DNA from: Utricularia gibba
Taxonomy: Eukaryota > Streptophyta > Magnoliopsida > Lamiales > Lentibulariaceae
DNA: 64,000 nucleotides
Direction of reading: 5' to 3'
Assembly: GCA_002189035.1 (NCBI GenBank)
Contig: NEEC01000002.1
Coordinates: forward strand, 4,735,001 to 4,799,000
A program made the position numbers and the translations under genes. This document shows, in pieces, positions 59,690 through 64,000 of the stretch. Below the pieces are notes generated by a model. The model was not told the origin of the DNA. It made no database searches and was given only the letters and a program-made list of their open reading frames with translations. Each line of letters opens with the position of its first letter. Positions within the stretch are counted from its first letter, which is position 1.

Positions 59690-60520
59690 TGCACCTGACT
59701 CTAGGTAAGCTTTGTAGTTTCTCTTTCAATGACCAGATTTCCCATAATGAAAACATTCATCTTTAGTCGGTTTTTCAACTAGCCTCTTCTTCTTGATCTC
59801 ACTTTTAGCTTTGATTTTCTTGTCTTGACTCTTCTTCTTGGAAATCATTTTCCTTTAAGAAACAAGTATGACATTCTTTTGTTCCTTTATTATAGTTGTC
59901 TCAGTAGACTTGAGTAACTGAATCAACTCGGGAATAGTTGGATCCATCTTGTTCATCTAATAGTTCATCACAAACTGTGAATAGCTATCAGGTAGTGAGA
60001 TAAGAATTCAGTCAATACTCAAGTCCTTATCCAATACAAAACCAAGAGTGGACAATTTTTCAATGTAACTCAACATCAATGTCGCATGATCAGCTACAGA
60101 ACTTCCTTCTACCAAGCGACAGTTGAACAACAGCTTTGATGTCTTGAACCTTTCAAGTCGTGAGTGCTCGCCAAGTAGATCCATGAGGTGTGTTATCATT
60201 TGTTGACAAGTCATTGCCTCATGCTATTTTTGGAGATTAGGGGCCATCGAAGCAAGCATGATACATGAGACAAGCTGAGCATCATCTAAATACTTATGAT
60301 ATGCATGCTGAACATCTTCAGATGCGTTGGCCCTAGGTTTTGCAGGAAAATCTTGCTCAAGGATATAATCAATCTTCTCCCCTTGCGAATAATTCTCATA
60401 TTGCGGTGCCAATCAGTAAAATTTGAGCAAACCAACTTGTTGGACTCTAGAATGGATCTCAAATTTAAGCTGAAAGACATACCTTTAACCTGAAAAAGAG
60501 AAAGCAAACACATCATGTAG
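59690..60520 (-). pseudogene. Copia gag remnant
   Basis: Minus strand begins near 60516 and reads a MAPQYENYSQGEKIDYILEQDFP segment (60412), MTCQQMITHLMDLLGEHSRLERFKTSKLLFNCRLVEGSSVADH (60214-60080), YIEKLSTLGFVLDKDLSID (about 60070-60011), NKMDPTIPELIQLL and a zinc knuckle CFHYGKSGHxKRNY (about 59755-59715), where two of the cysteines are tyrosine. Typical Copia gag that packages element RNA; broken here. Confidence 0.8.
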
Positions 60521-61162
60521 TGTTCCTTAAATCACATCTAATTGTCTTTATCAAATTTTTTTGAGATGGCAGCCCCTTACTGACAAAACAAGAAAATCAA
60601 GTTTTCTTAGTGGGACAATGTCCAATTTCATTTATCTCCACATTGAGTGTAGCCAACAAGCTTTAATGCATGAAACATGTAATCATCTCAAGCTAATTAT
60701 ATATCTCATACAACCACTATATCATTGAGTCATCAACTCTTGATGTAAAAACTATTTACCTCAATATTTACTCCAATTTTACCAACCTTGGCTTTAGTCA
60801 ACAAGTTGATAAAATCAATTAAGCCAACCCATTCTGAATCTAATTCCATAATTCGAACATGTCATGTGTAGTGGAGAGCTTGAATGTAGCCAGCAACTCT
60901 ATGCACTAAAAATAACTCTCGTTCTCCTTAAGTCAGTGGAACGAATAAGCTTCATTATTTGATACATGATTTTTCCATAGGCAACTCTTGCACTATGAAT
61001 ATCGATATCCTATCATATAGGCATCTTGACAACCCTTGCTCGTTCGTTCACAATGCATCATATCCCTGGATTTTTACACATGATGATCAAAAATCTTAAT
61101 TGACCATAGATGCCTTGGTCACAAATAAATTATCAAACATCATATGCACCGATAATTGGTTA
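60521..61162 (-). other. Copia leader region; 5' LTR missing
   Basis: Upstream of gag on the minus strand. It does not match the 3' LTR at 52952-54269 and no primer-binding motif was recognised. It ends at 61162 where family-2 LTR sequence resumes, so the Copia 5' LTR and the middle of the host LTR were deleted together. Confidence 0.4.
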
Positions 61163-61477
61163 CTTGTTTGACAATGCTGGGGATATTTTCTTCCATTTAT
61201 GATTATGAAACGTTGCTTTATCTTCCATACATGAGTAGCTAAACCTTAGGGATGCCTTAAGATGTAGAATGGTGATGTGGGGCTACGGTTTATAGTATAA
61301 TTGGTCATTGTTTCTTAGCATTTGTTTCTATCAATCCTTGGGTAGACTTAAGGGAAGGAACAAGTAGCTTCATAACTCAGATGATTGATTTAGAGGTAGA
61401 CCAATGAATCAAGGCGGAAGCAGTTTGTTTGTCTAGGGTAAAACTAATAGAATCGGGTAGACCTAGTTTTATATACT

Positions 61478-61765
61478 TGATAAGTGATTTTGTGTCATTC
61501 CAAAACATGTTCTTCAATTACTCTTGAGTGCTGTTTTTACTTATTTTAGACTCCACTTTTTCATTATTCTCAATTGATTTTGCATCTTTCATACTACTTT
61601 GATCTTTTTGGAGACAAAGTGTATTTTGTAGATTTTTAGGGCACTTTTGGATCGATTTGAGGAGAAATCAAGACCCACCAAACTATGGACTTGATGGGCC
61701 ATGAATCTTAGCCCAAGAGTCAGTCAAACTATGTTTTTTAGTATTTAATTTGAGGTTTGATTTTG
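61478..61765 (+). repeat. 288-bp insertion starting TGATAAGTG
   Basis: Present between two parts of the family-2 LTR that are contiguous in the copy at 28629. Begins TGATAAGTGATTTTGTG, LTR-like. No TATCA or CA end and no target duplication were found, so it may be a truncated LTR of another family. Confidence 0.5.
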
Positions 61766-61984
61766 TTTTTTAGACCTAATTGCGAAATTGGTGATGATAT
61801 TAGGGACTATCTAAATTAAAAACATGATGAATGACTTGGGTAGACATAGGTTGTTTGGAGTTGTGAGTATAGAAATTATTAAATTAAATTAGAGACCTTA
61901 GTACCACATCACCTACACATCCTTGAGGCATCTTAGTATTACCCCGTACTTAGAAGCAGCATTTTTTATTTTATGCTGTGCAAC

Positions 61985-62640
61985 TTGACCTTATTTAAGG
62001 AGCTTGTATGATACTATTCTTGAGGTCGAAATTCGGTTCTATGGGATTTGACTGATTTTCTGAATTGCGGATGGGATTTAATGGAGCCCGATCATGAAAT
62101 ACCAATTTTAAGATGATGATGAGAACAAAGGAAATATGAAGACACAGGGGTTTTTGCATGAGAACCCCCATAAGACGGAAAAACCACGAAGCTATCAGAG
62201 CTCATTGAAGAAATGGTTTCACTAATGAAGGAAGAGAGAGAGAGGTACTAGTAGGAATGTTGAGAGTTCTCCCCCCTCCCCCTTCTTCTCCAAACTCCCT
62301 TATATTTGTAAAAGAGATTGAGTCGATCGAATTCCAAATTTGCACGTGTCAGCCACTTTCTGCGCGTGTTAGCTGTACTACGATCATATTGACAGTTAAC
62401 TGCCAACTACTTTGACATCTTTGTAACTCGACTACTTTTTAGACTGCTCAAAACGGCCGCCGCTGCCCTATTTTAACACTTATCAGCCTATCGTCGTGCA
62501 GTAGACTGCCAGGATCCTTTTGAGATCTTTTCTTAATGATTTCACCCAAGAGAAACCAATTTGGTTATTCGGTGAGCAAAGATCAAGGAGCGCCTTCCAA
62601 GCACGCCATCATGCTACGTATACCAATTTAAGGTCCATCA
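61985..62640 (-). repeat. Copia-type LTR copy 3, inserted in the family-2 LTR
   Basis: Its reverse complement shares with 37245-37830 the blocks AAAAGATCTCAAAAGGATC, TTAGTGAAACCATTTC, GATAGCTTCGTGGTTTTTCCGTC and a TATA-like TTTACAAATATAAGG. The U5 end CATACA lies near 62005 (plus view TGTATG). Exact ends and duplication not fixed. Confidence 0.55.
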
Positions 62641-62846
62641 ACTACTATTTTGCTCTTAGACTATGAACAATATTTATTCTAAATTCTCCATCGGTTAAAA
62701 CACTTTACAAGTACTAGCTTCTTGTTATTGACCCCGAAATCCACTATACAAGTTTTTTAAATTTGTATTTTGTATAAATTAGAGCTTATTTATTTGATAT
62801 GAATCTTTCGTTTCTTGCGATTATTTTAAGAAATTTTCGTATATCA

Positions 62847-63235
62847 ACACCTTATTCCCATTGCCGATATCATTTGAGTTAATTTGTTGATATCACCGAG
62901 TTTGCTAGTCCCCAAGAGCTCTTCAACCACTAACACTTGTCGTTGTGGATGGCAATTGAGCAAATTTTAGAAGTTTAGAAGGAGAAATTTCCTACTATAA
63001 CTAGATTTTTGTAGAGTTACAATTTCATTGATCAAGTGAAGATAGTTTTGGCTATTCTTGCAGTTTATAACTTTATTAGAAAAATTGACATGTGAGATTA
63101 CCATTTAAGAATGTACGAGAACTGGATACCAGCAATGAATGGACATAGGGCAAATGACGGAGAAAATTGCTTTATGAAGAACTCAATGACTAAGGTGCAA
63201 CTAGACCAAATATACAATGAAATGTCATAGAGATG
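62847..63235 (+). pseudogene. PIF/Harbinger transposase, C-terminal half
   Basis: From the first base after the LTR the + strand reads TPYSHCRYHLSxF, ASPQELFNHxHLSL, AIEQILEVxKEKFPTI and IDQVKIVLAILAVYNFIRKID (to about 63095), then MTKVQLDQIYNEMS (about 63188-63230). This matches the Harbinger blocks LAPYRGxRYHL, PKELFNxRHSSLRNVIERxFGxLKxRFPIL and QVxIVxACCxLHNFIRK. It is the missing second half of the gene that stops at about 52695. Several stops; the final catalytic acidic region is decayed. Confidence 0.75.
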
Positions 63236-63915
63236 ATGAAAAAAAAATTCAATCAACCTCTATTTTTGAATATGCAATGATGAGTTATATGATCTTCAAT
63301 AAACTCGTATTTTATCTTGTAGAAATTACTGTTGCATTATGCAGTATCAAGTAAAGTTGCTCTAAAATAGAAAAAACTACTCAAATTCAAGAGTTTAACA
63401 AAGAAACGCTTAACAACTGGGAACAAAACCACAAAACATAAACATAATAGAAGATTAATTGGTAGTCTCCTCCCTTATACAAACTTCAATGGGACCTCCT
63501 TGAATAAAAGAGATATCCCCCTATTTATAGGATCCTTCAACAATCATACAACTTTCATAAACAACCTAGCATCAGACATGAACTCAGAAATTTGCCGCAT
63601 TTGTTCAATGCATGCTTGCATTGTAAACCTGATTGTGGAGATAGGTGATTTGATACATAAGTTGCGACAATCTCATCCAGGTGAAAAATAGATTTTGCGA
63701 GATTTTCATGGTTATTTTTCCATTTCTTCTTCTTTCTTGTAGTGACAAGGTGAGGAGATACTTCTTGAAATGTTGGCTATGAAAGGGAATCAATGATAAG
63801 TAGCTTTGTCGTACTATCATGATAACCTCGGCCAAGAATCTCTATATCTACAGATGAAAGCAATAGAGGATGTTGTTGCTTAGACTGGGTGCCAACTTCT
63901 CCCATTGGTTCAGGA
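63236..63915. other. unassigned sequence
   Basis: No gene recognised. Probably the 3' flank of the Harbinger remnant. Confidence 0.3.
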
Positions 63916-64000
63916 TGACACACATTTTCTTACCAATTTATAATGCAAGATTATGATGTTTTGTTGTGGTTTAGGTTAGATTTGTGTGATTTTTCATTTT
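63916..64000 (+). repeat. start of another family-2 LTR, cut by the window end
   Basis: TGACACACATTTTCTTACCAATTTATAA continues as in the LTR start at 28629 (TGATAACACACATTTTTCCTGAAATTTATAA), followed by the GTGGTTTAGGTTAGA block. Confidence 0.6.

Larger units (their letters stand above)
54273..60520 (-). mobile_element. Copia retrotransposon body, interrupted by two insertions
   Basis: Minus-strand gag, integrase, reverse transcriptase and RNase H in the Copia order, followed by the 3' LTR at 52952-54269. It is interrupted by a Harbinger element (54604-56497) between reverse transcriptase and RNase H and by a family-1 solo LTR (56942-57986) inside reverse transcriptase. In each case the frame continues precisely across the insertion. 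The element itself lies in a family-2 LTR and has lost its 5' LTR. Confidence 0.85.
61163..62846 (+). repeat. 3' piece of the family-2 LTR, with two insertions
   Basis: Aligns with the second half of 28629-30026, including CATGAGTAGCTAAACCTTAGGG (about 61222), GTAGACC repeats and the TATCA end at 62842-62846. It is interrupted by 61478-61765 and by about 61985-62640. Harbinger transposase coding sequence resumes at the very next base, so this is where the LTR inserted. Confidence 0.75.

Overview
This is a flowering-plant nuclear window. It is AT-rich, has GT-AG introns, and is dominated by decayed Copia and Ty3/gypsy retrotransposons, MULE, hAT and PIF/Harbinger DNA transposons, MITEs and solo LTRs. 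The species cannot be named from the sequence. Three host genes look convincing, all within 40.9-51.2 kb: ribosomal protein eL33 (RPL35A, +), an intronless P-class pentatricopeptide repeat gene (+), and a three-exon ROMO1/Mgr2-like mitochondrial inner-membrane protein (-). The ROMO1-like gene appears to lack one base relative to the expected frame. A fourth, weaker candidate is a small membrane protein at 49.0-49.6 kb (-).

Layout. 0-8.3 kb: an old + strand gypsy polyprotein split first by a 540-bp hAT-type MITE with target-site duplications and then by a - strand gypsy element with both LTRs. 8.3-16.7 kb: a possible solo LTR, a hAT BED-finger fragment, an unexplained GC-rich block, an Athila-like gypsy 5' end (LTR, primer site, gag) and a gypsy integrase tail. 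16.7-23.3 kb: ACGAGT-rich MITE-like segments, two inverted copies of one LTR family, and pieces of a second LTR family. 23.5-27 kb: a - strand Copia integrase remnant and another LTR. 28.4-36.3 kb: two solo LTRs in opposite orientation around a decayed Ulp1-like (C48) peptidase gene and what looks like its duplicate. 37-45.9 kb: two MULE transposase tails in opposite orientation, Copia-type LTR copies, and the RPL35A gene between them. 46-51.2 kb: host genes. 52.1-63.2 kb: a PIF/Harbinger transposase gene split in two by about 10 kb of nested insertions. The window closes with the start of another LTR of the second family.

The recurring theme is one LTR group with termini TGATA...TATCA. The subfamilies are called family 1 (Athila-like, joined to a gag at 12 kb) and family 2 here. 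About ten full or partial copies are present; at least three are solo LTRs with 5-bp target-site duplications, so unequal recombination has removed most internal regions. The nesting order at 52-63 kb can be read directly because reading frames resume exactly at the element edges. No tRNA, rRNA, CRISPR or bacterial-type feature was seen. I did not find a clearly new molecular system; the points most worth checking are the ROMO1 frame break, the decayed Ulp1-like gene, the GC-rich block at 10.3-11.2 kb and the nested locus.
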